Source: Hyposmocoma kahamanoa (taxonomy: Eukaryota; Arthropoda; Insecta; Lepidoptera; Cosmopterigidae). From it: 64,000 nucleotides of DNA. The notes beneath the pieces are model-generated. The model worked only from the letters and a program-made list of their open reading frames with translations. It searched no databases and was not told where the DNA came from. Position numbers and translations under genes: made by a program. The stretch lies in NCBI RefSeq assembly GCF_003589595.1, contig NW_020654422.1:6139731-6203730 (forward strand), in the 5' to 3' direction. Shown piece after piece: positions 10,181 to 21,112 of this stretch; the first letter of the stretch is position 1; the number at the start of each line of letters is the position of its first letter.

Positions 10181-10391
10181 TTAAGAAATAACGCACACAT
10201 TCGCTATGAATACCCGCACTATTGAAAACCTGTGTCGCGGATGCCATGGACACACACATAGATAACCACAAATTACACCCAACTCACGAGAGAAATAAAT
10301 ATAGGCCATACAGATATTTCTCCCGGCTCGGGAATCGAACCCGGGACCTCCGCGTGGCAGACCAGGAAGGCAACCGTTCGGCCACAGAGCT
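10181..10391 (-). repeat. SINE-1 copy, near complete
   Basis: The minus strand reads GTGGCCGAACGGTTGCC (A box) and CGGGTTCGATTCCCGAG (B box), then GGGAGAAATATCTGTATGG, GTGAGTTGGGTGTAATTTG, CCATGGCATCCGCGACAC and ends near TGTGTGCGTTATT. A short open frame over it is a by-product. The tRNA-like head is the best preserved in the window. Confidence 0.85.
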
Positions 10392-11007
10392 AGTTAAAAT
10401 AAACATGACGTTTTTATTTAAAAAGTCGATCTCAAAAGTTACGAGTAGTTCCTCTTTCGCTGTGTACGTAACCGTGGTCTTCTCAACGATAATTGAAAGC
10501 GTAATGTGGAAGTCCTTGTCTAAACGAATAATATGAACCCAAGCGCAATTGTTCATCCCGTCGCTTGATATGATTTAAAAGTTGTTTACTACACACTTAT
10601 AAAGATGATATTATTCTATATAGCGTATAGAATATAGCTCAGATTACAATCTGAGAGCAATAGTTTCAAAATATCGAACGAGAAATACAAAAATCAATAA
10701 TAGAAGAGATTTGTCTTCGTTACATTTTGTAGAATAGTTGTAGAAGGAACTCAGATTGCAGCTGTAAAAGTTGTGAGCTTTCCTAAGAGGCAACGCAATG
10801 ACAGTCGCAGATTAGATGCCTCCTCCACGCTGAGGATTTATGGCTTCAACATTAATATTGCCTCTCTCCTTCGTACAAGACGACTTGTCCTTAACTATAT
10901 AGGATTTATTGTAATATGATTATGTGACAGATATATGTGAACACTAATAATCAGGAAAATTATCAACAATATACCTACACAAGTTTGTTATAATTATTAT
11001 TTAAATG
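10392..11007. other. Unassigned, with a short shared block at 10480-10540
   Basis: GAAGTCCTTGTCTAAACGAA at about 10508 recurs with small changes at about 58755-58785, so a repeat fragment is present. Nothing else is recognised. Confidence 0.4.
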
Positions 11008-11056
11008 TTATTAAAGAAATTTTTCTTTGTGTTCGTTCTTTGTATTAATAGTTAAA
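11008..11056 (+). repeat. SINE-D tail fragment
   Basis: AAATTTTTCTTTGTGTTCG followed by TTTGTATTAATAGTT matches the tails of SINE-D copies at 12795-12912, 25015-25130 and 36775-36850 (which lie on the minus strand). The head is missing. Confidence 0.6.
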
Positions 11057-11079
11057 AAAACTAGTGGAGTAATTTAAAC

Positions 11080-11222
11080 TTTTTTTTTTTGACTAAGTGT
11101 CGGCACGAACAAGTCGTGCTGATGGTAACAAATGGTTCTCATGGTAAGCGACACGCCTATCCATAACAGTTGCAGTGCCGCTTAGAGCTTTAAATCGCAA
11201 AGATCTGAAGGGCTGTTGAGGG
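11080..11222 (-). repeat. Family A repeat, tail-proximal part, minus orientation
   Basis: A T10 run is followed by GACTAAGTGTCGGCACGAAC, AAGTCGTGC, GGTAAGCGACACGCCT and TCGCAAAGATCTGAAGGG. The copy stops there and holds a short internal duplication around GGTAACAAATGGTT. Confidence 0.75.
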
Positions 11223-11669
11223 GTATTACAATACACAAGTTACTTGTGTACAAAGTAATTTCTATCGAAATTTTTCATCCTTCAATAATTACTAGAAATA
11301 AACTTACTAACATGCCTGTCGCTTACAACCAATTTGTATCAACTTTTGTATCATAAAAAAACCTTCATTTTGTATTATAAAAAAAAACGTAATATTAAAA
11401 CTTTATCTAGTTATTTCGGTTGTATTTGCAACTTTTCTCACCCGCCTTCATAACCTACGTGGCATTTGTATTGTATATTATTTTTCTTGGTTTGTTTGGA
11501 AGTCTAGAGTTAGGGACTGGAAAACTAAAATAAAAAATATCCCGTACTATCGTACTCGTTAACCTACCACAACATGATCTAATTTACACTCATGTTTGGT
11601 GTCTATAGTATAGTTATATTATGATCACTACACCACCTAACATTGGGAAAATATACACAATTATAATTT
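11223..11669. other. No recognisable feature
   Basis: AT-rich DNA without a supported gene or repeat. Confidence 0.45.
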
Positions 11670-11905
11670 AAAAAGTGCCTCAAAAGTTTACGGAATTACA
11701 TCTATTTTCCAAGTTTTATTGAAATCGGTTAACGGAAAATGGATTAAATCCAATAAACAGGATCCATTCCCTAATTTGACCCTTAGAGGTGGAATATTTT
11801 GTTCAAAGTTGAATGAGACCACTACTGAGATACACCCTTTCCAACAAAAAAGAATCGTCGAAGTCGGTTCACAAATATCGGAATAATCGCGTTACGCGTT
11901 AGTAT
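11670..11905 (+). repeat. Family F repeat
   Basis: Shared in order with 58862-59110: AACGGAAAATGGATTAAATC-like, a CCCTAATTTG block, GAGGTGGAATATTTTGTTC, GACCACTACTGAGATA, TTTCCAA..AAAGAATCGTC and TCACAAATATCGGAATAATC. There is no intact frame. The source element is not identified. Confidence 0.65.
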
Positions 11906-12284
11906 AAAATAGAGCATAAGTTACTTTTTTATTTATCAACTGTGGACTATGACAGTCCAAATTTTTGGTTAATAACAACGAAATAGTACACAGAAATAGT
12001 GCATATAAATTTAAAATCTAAAGAAATTAATGCAAAACAACAAAAAACTTAGTTTATGCTAATCAACTTGTTGGCAAAGTGGCGTATGCATGTCGAGTCG
12101 TACCGTGTCTTTTTGCGCACAATAGCATAAAAGCCAGCGCAGACGTGCAACAGCTACAGCATCCTGAAACTATTCTTTATGTGAATTCGAAAGACACTGA
12201 TATCTTTCTGCGTAAAACTGACCCATAAAAGTACTCGTGTAGAAAACCTGACAGTGTGCTTTAAATATAACACACACAAGCACG

Positions 12285-12420
12285 CACGCATGCATGCACT
12301 CATGCGCGCACATCTTACGCAAGCACTCCCGCACTCCCGCACGCACGCTCGCACGCAAACACGCAAGCAAGCATGCAAGCAAGCAAGCGCGCACGTTCGC
12401 ACGCACGCACTCTCTCACAC
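12285..12420. repeat. Degenerate CACG/CAAG simple-sequence tract
   Basis: About 135 bp of near-continuous alternating pyrimidine-purine tetranucleotides (CACG, CATG, CAAG, CGCA), with interruptions by CCCGCACTCC. Open frames through it are compositional artefacts. Such tracts can adopt left-handed Z-DNA. Confidence 0.85.
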
Positions 12421-12564
12421 TTAAATACAAATATACCCTCGCATAGCAGTTACGTCCACGCAACTTACGCACAGTAACACGTATTTTTAGCATTAATACA
12501 TAGTATTTATGATTTTTACTGCTCAAAAGTATATTGTTTTTTTTTTTCTTTTAAGATTATTATT

Positions 12565-12745
12565 GACTTAAGACAAATCTGAGAGGGTGAGGGTCTGGTG
12601 AGCTGTAATACAGGTTTAGTTGCTTAGTACGGTATCCAGTCTCTTACAAGGGATACAATATTTAAAATTGTTAGTTTATTATAAAATAAGTGTATATATT
12701 TCCTTGTGTTGAGAAAATAAACCATTATTATTGTTATATTTACAC
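12565..12745 (+). repeat. LINE 3' end with ATT-type tail
   Basis: GGTCTGGTGAGCTGTAATAC, ACAGGTTTAGTTGCTTAGTA and ATCCAGTCTC align with the LINE 3' end nested at 45480-45660, which has GGTGATCTGTAACACAGGTC. The tail is AAATAAACCATTATTATTG, a microsatellite-like 3' end typical of Jockey/CR1-group LINEs. Confidence 0.65.
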
Positions 12746-12794
12746 ACATTCTACCACATTATATTATAATGATTGTCGACAACAATATGAATGT

Positions 12795-12912
12795 TATAAT
12801 TATTAATACAAAGATTAAACGAGAGACGAACACTTAGAAAAAATTCCTTTGATCCGGCCGGATTCGAACCGACGTCTTTTAGCAAACCTTAATTGACATA
12901 TCGTCTGGCACT
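12795..12912 (-). repeat. SINE-D copy (tRNA-like head plus tail)
   Basis: The minus strand contains the B box GGTTCGAATCCGGCCGG, then GGAATTTTTTCTAAGTG and a TTAATCTTTGTATTAATAAT tail. The same arrangement occurs at 25015-25130 and 36775-36850. Confidence 0.7.
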
Positions 12913-13461
12913 AAAATTTAATATGAATGTTGTTCGCTGTTTTCCAACGCAATGCCAAATATTAGCACCAGGACTAGATTGATTCAGTTATTGTTAATAC
13001 TTATAGCAAGAAAGACAAGGCTTTAAAAGGCCTTTTTTACAAGCTTTCAAAGAGTTTTGTAAACTTTCTCCGTTGAAGACGGTATGTTGTATCTGTAATA
13101 ATAGTAAATAAAGTAGGCTGTCACTATGTTTATTCATATTGTGGGTATAAACTGAGTAGTTGTGCCATAGTATGAACTATTTCGCGGCCGCAGCGCAGCT
13201 ATTCCGACACGATGTGTCCGTAAGGATCTTGAATCCCCTTTATGTTATTTATTTCAGCAGAACATGCAAGTGAGCTCCCAGCGGTACACGTTCGTTGTTT
13301 GAGAATTTAAGGCGTCTCATAACGTTAACCCTTAAGTTTAATACTGGATACAATTTTTTTTTTTTGTTAGATAAATATGTATGGAAAGACAACACGGTTC
13401 TAGATTCCACACAAATATAATTCTAAGTGTATATAGTATTTAAATTTATTTAAAAATAGCA

Positions 13462-13600
13462 ATCCCTAGAGTTTCTTGCTCGTTTTTCTCAGGGAAATCG
13501 GCACAGTGAACGGAGCAGTAACTTAAAAAATGACATTTTCAACTGTCTAAAAATTTTACCTAAGAATAAATGATTATTTGACTTTAATTTTGACTTTCGA
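13462..13600 (+). repeat. Family E LINE-like 3' end
   Basis: CCCTAGAGTTTCTTGCTCG, TTCTCAGGGAAATCGGCAC and a GAATAAATGATTATTTGACT end are shared with 55340-55485 (plus) and 33005-33125 (minus). The AATAAA plus TTTGACTTTGA end is a common lepidopteran retroelement terminus, from memory. Confidence 0.65.
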
Positions 13601-14681
13601 CTTGGCACTCTGTAAGATATTTTGTAACTATTATACCATAAATAAAACAATATCCAATATTTCATTATATTTCTTCTGTACTTTTGAAAATTGTGTACAA
13701 AGAAAAAGAATTGCTTTGCACACAGAAGGATACCACAAAATAATTTTATTCCGTGAAACAAGTTAACCTATAGATTGGTTGCACCGTAACCGAATACCGC
13801 GGCAGTGTAATTAAGCACCGTTCATTGAATAGCGAGGTACCTATTTTGATCCATTTACCTTACCGTAAGAATACGTATATTTTCTGAAAAACATTTGGTA
13901 AGTAAGCTAGTAGCAATAATTGGCAAACCATTAAAATTACCAGAGAATTTGCAATTTTGTGAAATGAAATGAACCAAAGAAAACGAAGGACAAAATAGAC
14001 TGCAGTGCAAGGGTGAGCCTCGAGGCGGTTCAATTAAGGCCATTTGCAGAAGCGCCGTTTTCGCCGTTCACGCCGCTTATCCTGCGATCGCTAGAAATGA
14101 AGATAGAACGCCCTGTTATGTGCCCTGATAACGCCATTCCTTTTTGAATAAACTGTTTTACTCAGTTTAACTCAGTCATGGGTAAAATTACTAAAATTTA
14201 TTCTCTCAAAACACTTTATAACTTGCTTTAAGCTTAATTAAAATTTCAGAAAAGTTGAAAGTTAAAGCGAGCTGGAGAAGATTATTTTACTAAATACAAG
14301 TGAATGTTCTATTTAAAATGAAAGAGTTCAAGGTGGAAGGGGTTATTTTCGAACACGCTACTGATATACTAAAACCGAGGAAAACTGGCGTGGTATTAAA
14401 TTGTACCACAAGGATTTAAGATTGCTGGTAAGGCAAGAGACGGTGGCATGCGTTGCAACTTATTTGTGTAGAATTAGCGCTATCTACTCATATTAGGAAG
14501 CATGAATTTATAAATTAGTTTGAAACACACAACGCCATCTATTGACATTCATATTTGTCCCAGTTCAGAAAATATTTTTTGCTTGTGATCAATATTTGAA
14601 TAATATTACAAACAAAAAGACAGCCTTGTTATATTTCATATTAAAGAATTAATTCATATCAACGGCCATTACATAATATAA
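13601..14681. other. No recognisable feature
   Basis: Mixed-composition DNA with no supported gene. ACGCCATCTATTGACA at about 14530 is a short motif often seen in insect repeats; a related ATAGATGGCGCTGTC is at about 63757. Confidence 0.45.
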
Positions 14682-14885
14682 ACTGCCTCCGTGGCTGACC
14701 GGTTACCATCCTGGACTGCCACGCAGAGGTTCGCTTCCCGGGTCGAGAGAAATATTTGTATGGCTTACATTTATTTCTCTCGTGAGTTTGGGTGTAATTT
14801 GTGGTTGTATGTGTACGTGTCCATGGCACCTGGGACACAGGGTTTCCCTAGTGCGGGGCTATGAGTGTGTGCGCGTAATTAGTCC
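14682..14885 (+). repeat. SINE-1 copy, complete head and body
   Basis: The head has GCCTCCGTGGCTGACCGGTT (A box region) and AGGTTCGCTTCCCGGGTC (B box with one change). The body has GAGAAATATTTGTATGGC, CTCGTGAGTTTGGGTGTAA, CCATGGCACCTGGGACACAG, CCCTAGTGCGGGGCTATGAG and ends at GTGTGTGCGCGTAATT. It lies immediately upstream of the 14919 LTR element. Confidence 0.85.
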
Positions 14886-14918
14886 TTTTTATAAAATGCT
14901 CTTGGTCTTATTAGGTAG

Positions 14919-15154
14919 TGCAAGCTTGGACGTAGCTCGTGTTGCGTAACGAGAGGTACTTTTATAAATATAAACTGGGATAATCTTCAAAACTTGGTAT
15001 TTATTGTACTTTTTACATATTTTCTTATTGAGGTTACATCTCGAACTATCAAGACGTTCTTTTCTTCTAACTTATTATTTCAAAACACATTCTAATGACA
15101 AAACTATCTTCATTCAGCCAGTAGTTCTACTCATAGAGTACAGCTTAGACTACA
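14919..15154 (-). repeat. 3' LTR of TRIM-like element
   Basis: Begins TGTAGTCTAAGC and ends AAGCTTGCA on the minus strand. It contains AATAAA and a TTTATAAAAG block. Its partner is 15989-16223. Confidence 0.82.
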
Positions 15155-15166
15155 TCCCTCTTCCTC
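15155..15166 (-). other. Polypurine tract of TRIM-like element
   Basis: GAGGAAGAGGGA on the minus strand lies directly against the 3' LTR start, the expected position for plus-strand DNA priming. Confidence 0.75.
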
Positions 15167-15918
15167 ACAACTGAAGGGGTGAACATCCCTAGCTGCCCTA
15201 CCTATGGTAGGCAACTTACATAAGTGGTCAACCTTTACTATAGGCGCCACACACTGCTCGGAAGCTACTACCTTACCAACAAGTAAACCAATGAGGAGGC
15301 TATGGCTTTAGTCTGCCAAAAACCTATCTAAAAGGACAGACCATGATCACATCCTAATCAAACAATTCAAAATATAATTATTCGTCAGGTATCCTAGCTA
15401 TTTAGGTAACCTGTCTAAATCCTAACTCTTTATTTCAGCTACCCTAGCTTGGCTGAATGATCCTAACAAATTTCTAAACATCACTACTATAACTTCCTAA
15501 ATGCATCACTAAACTATATTCAACCTGCACGCTGCTACGACGTCGACACAGGCTTGAGCATCCATCGGACGATCACTGGGTAACATCAATATTGATCTCC
15601 CAGCTGCCTTAATCCTCATCCTGCAGCTATCCACGTTCCATCAGCTTTTCTCACTTTCTTTAAACAAACCAAAACAAACACACAAATAACCCTAACAACA
15701 TATCCTAACATACATATGGGATGGGGGTATACCATATCAAGGATTCCTAATAATTAAATAAATATATTTTCCCCGAATGCAGACAGTTCTTGTTCATCTG
15801 GGAGGGCGGCCACGAACTATGCACACACACAGGACAATATATCTATCAAATTATTAGTTATATTATATATCTCTTCCATTCCTTCAGAGATCTTTCAAAA
15901 ATCACATCAGAATTCGCA

Positions 15919-15988
15919 CCCACCATTTGTAGGCTGGCGAACTCCACCATTTGTAACCTAATGTACGTTTATGGCGCCTACACCATTT
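15919..15988 (-). other. Three repeated PBS-like sites
   Basis: TACAAATGGTG occurs three times on the minus strand (about 15981-15991, 15947-15957 and 15921-15931). The first spans the LTR-interior junction, where TGGTGTAGGCGCC is the candidate tRNA primer site. Each repeat copies the LTR end plus the TGGTG start. The cognate tRNA is not identified. Confidence 0.6.
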
Positions 15989-16223
15989 GTAAGCTTGGAC
16001 GTAGCTCGTGTTGCGTAGCGAGAGGTACTTTTATAAATATAAATTGGGATAATCTTCAAAACTTGGTATTTATTGTACTTTTTACATATTTTCTTATTGA
16101 GGTTACATCTAGAACTATCAAGACGTTCTTTTCTTCTAACCTAGTATTTCAAAACACATTCTAAATACAAAACTATATTCATTCAGCCAGTAGTTCTACT
16201 CATAGAGTAGAGCCTAGACTAAA
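15989..16223 (-). repeat. 5' LTR of TRIM-like element
   Basis: Direct repeat of 14919-15154 with about a dozen differences. The first bases on the minus strand have changed from the expected TG. Confidence 0.8.
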
Positions 16224-18669
16224 GCAGTTAGAAGCACCTAATAAACTGATTATTGATCGAGTACACATTTACGCACATACGAGAGTGCCTTATTCATTAA
16301 GCGTTGGTATATTGAATCAGACGAGTAAAATTACAAAACTGCTATCGAACAATTATTTCGTGAAAGGCGATAAGCCAAAGTTTCCCCTCGTGTAGGCGCC
16401 GAGCGAAGTCGGGCGTCAACTCGTATTATTTTAACTAATAGCCGAAACACTTCCTTATGGAAATTCGGTATTTCAAGCACAAGCGACTTACGTCTTACGA
16501 CTTAACTTATGTAGTAATGGAACATGCTCCCTAGAGACTTTGTTGTTTGAAATTTACATATTTTAATTTACCGCCGAATGCGATGAAATTTCTTGTAAAC
16601 GAATTAGTAGAAAGAAAGAAAATACATTTATTTGACTACCGCAAAAGACGCCATACAAGAAAAAAGAAATAAAACAGTACAGTAAGAAACTAAATAAATA
16701 TTAAAAATATAATCAAAACATTCAAATGTAAGACACAAATAAATATTTAATTATAAAGCAAAGTCACAAACAAAACAAAAATTAAATTAAATTTAAACAC
16801 AACATATTATATTTACATAACCATAGACAATGAGGCTAAGTATAAAGATACTTCGTGTGGTGCCAGCTGCGGCAACAAAAGGGTTACTAACTCAGTATTT
16901 GCTGGAAAACGCAATGCGATCCCAGCATGACTTTCAGTTTGGACCATTGATTTAGTACATGTTAGGACCCTAAATGAAATTTTAGAAAAACATATTATGC
17001 AAGCTTTAAAATAAAAAAATGACAATAAAATATTAATTAAATAAAATAATAAATTACACATTAAAATATAATAGATGTTTGCGGGAGTGCGTTTGTGTGT
17101 TTGTGTGTTGGTATTTAGAATGTAAAGTAATGTATATAAGTAAGAAAACACATATAAATAACTAATATACTTACATAAAAATTACAGTTGTATCATGAAT
17201 ATAACCAAAACAAAATATATGATATGTGTGTATATAAAGTGTAAATAAATAAGCGCTGGAAAATGTTAAGAGTTTCATTTTCCAACAGAAAAGACTTGAC
17301 TTCAGCTGAAAAGCATCATTTTGGATTATTAAATATGTGTCATTGTGTCAACTTTCTACCAGTACAGCTGACCTAGTTTACAATTTATAGTCTGTTACCA
17401 CTAACTCGCAGATCAGACGCAGAATCGCTGGCTGCTGGTGAAACGACAGGCTCTTTACGGCATCTGTGTTTTACATTATTACATTATTCCCATGAAATTT
17501 ACAAACTTCCGCCGGAGACAGTGCTATTCTACATTTCTAATGTGCCACAGTAACGTTCCGCATCGTGCCTGAGGGAGAGCGAGTGAGCGTGTTCTAGCGA
17601 GTGCAGAAGATGTGTGCGCTAAATATTTAAGTTGTGCGCTGCACCCGCCTGCAGTCAGCGCATTATTTAACACCAGCTGCTGTTATGTTACGCAACATCC
17701 TACGTACATATTACTTCTATTTATATAATCTATCTATTTACATTCACACTTTCTTACAATATATTTGTCAAAGATAATGCAATGTACAGCCGACGCACTA
17801 AGATATCTGACCCACAACCGACCATTTGGTTCTGAGAAGATAAGTGAGAAGAAAAGTGTTAAACCTTAACCTCTTAACCTCTTTTTCTAAGTGTTAAATC
17901 TTAACCTATAACTAGTGAGCCGTAAAATTCATTTTGGTATGACTTCCTGACTTCATGACGTTTTAAACCAATTTGATATTTATCGTACATTTACTTAAAT
18001 AATATTAATAATTTCAACCATAAAAATGGAATTCTTCTTCCTGGATTTCATTAATATATCTTTATTGAATGTCTAAGAAAGCTCTCAGAACCTAAATGTC
18101 ATCTAGGGGGTCCAGATATCTTAGGGCATCGACTGTACGCTATACGTACTACCTATTATTAAGTTTATTTGATGACACTACATGTAATGGAAATTATGAA
18201 AAGTTTTATGGACGTACTATTGCCATTATAACTCAACTCTACTCGGCATTATCATTTTACAATGTTGTTCTCATAACATTCGAGTCAGCATAAGCGTTTA
18301 GAGCATGTCCTGAATTTAAACACTGAAAAGTAACATTCCACGACTGTAACATTGAAATACCTGTATTAGCACAGGGCTCACGTCTCTGACATTAACCGGT
18401 TAAATCTGGTTTGTACCGGAGACAGCCAGTATACCCCGGGGCTTAGAGCAACGAGTGCTTCAAGTGTGTTTACTTTGCGAGCTCGCCTCTAAACGGACAA
18501 CTTAAATGGCGGTGTAACAAGTAAATTAGATTTCTAAACTTCTACCCCGTTTGATAACTTTGTAAAGGGTTTCTTTGCTGGCCTTGTTTTGCATCTTTCT
18601 TTTCTTTTAAGCACAAAGGTGCATGATAGATTATTGAAATCATCGATAACAGCAAAGGCGTATATTTTA
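16224..18669. other. No supported gene; possible LINE tail near 16605-16700
   Basis: 16605-16700 has the look of a reverse-oriented LINE 3' end (AATACATTTATTTGACTACC), without a family match. 17530-17660 is a GC-richer patch. 18080-18140 (CTCTCAGAACC..., TCTAGGGGGTCC) resembles 38138-38195. The open frame at 16813-17151 minus (112 codons) is low-complexity and unrecognised. Confidence 0.4.
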
Positions 18670-18953
18670 GTGGCAGTAGAGCTTCTTTGTGAAAGAAATT
18701 GTTTAGGGAAGTACTTCCATCTTACCTATGTCTATCGCCAGTAAGCAATGTGAGCATTACTACTGTTTTGAAGCAAGTAGGCGGCTGGTGAAATCACAGG
18801 TATATGGGGCTTGTCCATTAATGTCTCAGGGTAACTAATAATAAAAAAATAATTTAAAACGCTTGGTGGCACCGCAACTGTTATGGACAGACTTGTCACT
18901 TACCACCAGATGTACGACTTGTTCGTCCCGTCACTTGGTATCGTAAAAAAAAA
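18670..18953 (+). repeat. Family A repeat, plus orientation
   Basis: Blocks GTAGAGCTTCTTTGTGAAAG, AAGTACTTCCATCTTACCTA, GTAAGCAATGTGAGCATTAC, GCTTGTCCATTAATGTCTC and CGACTTGTTCGTCCCGTCAC are present, ending in GGTATCGTAAAAAAAA. The middle, with the TCTTTGCGAT block, is partly replaced. Confidence 0.8.
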
Positions 18954-19043
18954 CATTTCGTAATGAAGGCCAACCATGGTTTCCTAACTTACCTATAAAC
19001 ACATAAAAAAAATTATACTACTCGTATAGGTTTAGTAAGTAAG

Positions 19044-19170
19044 TAGTTTATATAAGGAAATTAGGTAAATGACGAACCACCATTGAAACTACGCAATACA
19101 AGACTGCTTTTTATTGTCGAACGAAGGTTTACAGAAAATACAATATTAATAGATACCCACATATATACCA
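19044..19170 (-). repeat. 3' LTR of Ty3/Gypsy element
   Basis: 127 bp; begins TGGTATATATG and ends TATATAAACTA on the minus strand. Short LTRs are usual in the mag clade. Confidence 0.92.
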
Positions 19171-19183
19171 TTCTTCCCTCCCT
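19171..19183 (-). other. Polypurine tract of Ty3/Gypsy element
   Basis: AGGGAGGGAAGAA on the minus strand abuts the 3' LTR. Confidence 0.88.
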
Positions 19184-19354
19184 AGTTTCTTACCACTTAT
19201 GCCATACTTAACGCTATTAAAAAAAAATAACGAGGTAAATAATGTCTAATTTAGTGGGTAATGTAACACAACTAATAACAAAAAAATGTATACATATAAA
19301 AAAAGGTATAGGTTATAAAGTAAATACTTGCATCTCTTAACAAACTTACTTATC

Positions 19355-21112
19355 TTAATGACTATGGGTAGAAACGTGGGCTTCGTACCCTAACAATAAT
19401 GTATTTGGTATGTGAAATAAACAATCTGCTATGCAATTGTGTTTAGAGGATATACATTTAACTTTGTAATTGTAAGCGCCTAGTATTACGGCCCATCGCT
19501 GCAAACGACTAGCAGCCATTAACGGTACTCCTTTATTTTCATTGAAAATTGCCGCCAAAGGCTTGCAATCCGTTGCCAATGTTATTTCGCGACCGTAAAT
19601 GTAATCGTGAAATTTAGTAACTCCAAAAATAATAGATAGACCTTCACGACATATCTGTGCATAATTTTTTTCTGCGGCAGATAAGGTACGCGATGCACGC
19701 AGTACCGGGAGTTCGCGGCCATCGGTGGCACGCTGTGACCGCACGGCGCCCACACCGTACGGCGACGCGTCACATGTTACAGTCGTCGGCAGTGACGGAT
19801 CATAATGTGCCAATACAGACGAATTACTCAATTCTTTTTTACTTTTTCAAATGCGCTATTGCATACATCCGGCCAATTAAATTGCTGCGTGCTGCTTAAA
19901 TTGTTTATAAATTTTCCGTAATAATTTATAAGACCTAAGAAAGCCTTCAATTCTCTGGTGTTTGTCGGAATAGGTGTTTTTAAAATCGCATCAACTTTAG
20001 TTATTTCTGTGTGAAGCCCTTCTGCATCAATAACGTATCCTAAATAAGAAATAGATTTTTGAAAAAATTTGCACTTTTTAGGTGCTACTCTTAACCCACA
20101 TTGCGGTAAAATTTTGAAGACCTGTATTAATCTTTCCCATAAATCATTTTCGTTTAATCCACAAACAGTCAAATCGTCTAAATAACAGGTTACCAATGGC
20201 ATGCGAAATAATTTCTCCATAATTCTTTGAAATTTGTTAGGTTGCACATTTAATGCCAAATGGGAGCCTATTAAAACAAAACATACCCTGCAGTGTAACA
20301 ATCGTACACAGCTTTTTTGATTATTCATCTAATAAAAATTGTAAATAGGCGTTACTGAGGTCAATCTTAGCAAAAATCTGTCCTTGCATTGACGCAAAGA
20401 TGTCCTCTATCCTGGGAATTGGGTACTTGTCATCTATTAAAACAGGGTTAAGAGTACTTTTAAAATCACCGCACAAACGCACCTGGCCGTTCTTTTTGAT
20501 AACCGGCACTACCGGCGTGCCCCACTCACTCCACTCAACCGGTGAGATGATTCCTTCACGCTGCAGCCGCTCCAACTCCGCACCGACTCCAACAGCGACG
20601 GCGGGGCGCAGCGCGTGCGGCACGGGCCGCGCCCGTCGCCACGCGGGAACCGCGCCCTTCTCCACTTCCAATTTAATAACGCCCTTATTAACAGTACCGA
20701 TTTCCGACTTAAAAACATTTGGAAAAAGCTTGTTTAACTCACCGATAGCTGCTTCGGAGGTTTTGGGTGTTCCTCCGTGAACAAGGTTGACGGTCTCCAA
20801 ACGTGGGAAACAAATACCAAAAGCCCGCATCCAGTCCCGTCCCAGCAGTGAAGGACTGGACTCGTTATTGATAACTATTAAATTAAGATTATGTAACACG
20901 CGGTTGTTAATTTCGATTGAACATAGGAGTTTACCTTTCGGTTTCACCTTTTGCCCACTGTACATTTTTAAATTCGACTTATATGGTAGTAATTGACTAT
21001 TAGCGAAATATTTCTTATAAGTCCCATACGAAACAATGCTCACCGACGAACCCGTGTCACCTTCCATTGCAATCAACACGCCGCGGCGTTGATTTTCACT
21101 TGAATGTTCCAT
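19355..21112 (-). pseudogene. Ty3/Gypsy pol: protease, reverse transcriptase, RNase H (broken)
   Basis: The protease has the DTGSS active site (about 21063) and a late GRDW. The RT has YPIPRIEDIF and KIDLSNAYLQ with the first catalytic Asp (about 20355), then YLDD with the catalytic pair (about 20175). The RNase H has TCDAS, an Asp in TDCKPL and a late IADCL, matching the Gypsy RNase H order. Breaks seen: a frameshift at the protease start (about 21080), an in-frame TAA at 20321-20323, a 1-bp insertion at about 20241, and a 1-bp shift in an A-run at about 19842. Catalytic residues of RT and RNase H are otherwise present. The integrase HHCC zinc finger and DDE core are missing, and the frame ends at 19355. 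Shorter open pieces are 20321-21112, 19828-20328 and 19355-19831. Confidence 0.92.

Larger units (their letters stand above)
14919..16223 (-). mobile_element. TRIM-like non-autonomous LTR retrotransposon
   Basis: Two direct repeats of about 235 bp (14919-15154 and 15989-16223), roughly 95% identical by eye, bound an 834-bp interior with no coding capacity. On the minus strand the repeats have TG...CA-type ends. A purine-rich GAGGAAGAGGGA abuts the 3' LTR and a TGGTG primer-binding candidate follows the 5' LTR, so orientation is minus. Size and lack of genes fit a TRIM. Flanks GTAG/GCAG could be a decayed 4-bp duplication, but this is uncertain. Confidence 0.82.

Noticed and set aside
10290..10391. 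Possible functional tRNA genes at the tRNA-like heads (also 14682, 25060, 37945, 53651)
   Set aside because: Each head runs directly into a shared SINE body, the acceptor stems do not pair well by eye, and the heads recur with the same downstream sequence. They are SINE promoters rather than tRNA genes.
12154..12526. Cys/Arg/Ala-rich open frames on the minus strand
   Set aside because: They are translations of the CACG/CAAG simple-sequence tract; the repetitive composition explains their length.
14919..16223. Simple segmental duplication instead of an LTR element
   Set aside because: A polypurine tract directly against one repeat, a TGGTG primer site next to the other and TG/CA-type ends fit an LTR element better, although no clean target duplication was seen.
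20400..20780. 126-codon plus-strand frame within the Gypsy element
   Set aside because: Antisense to the RT coding region, which has clear motifs on the minus strand.
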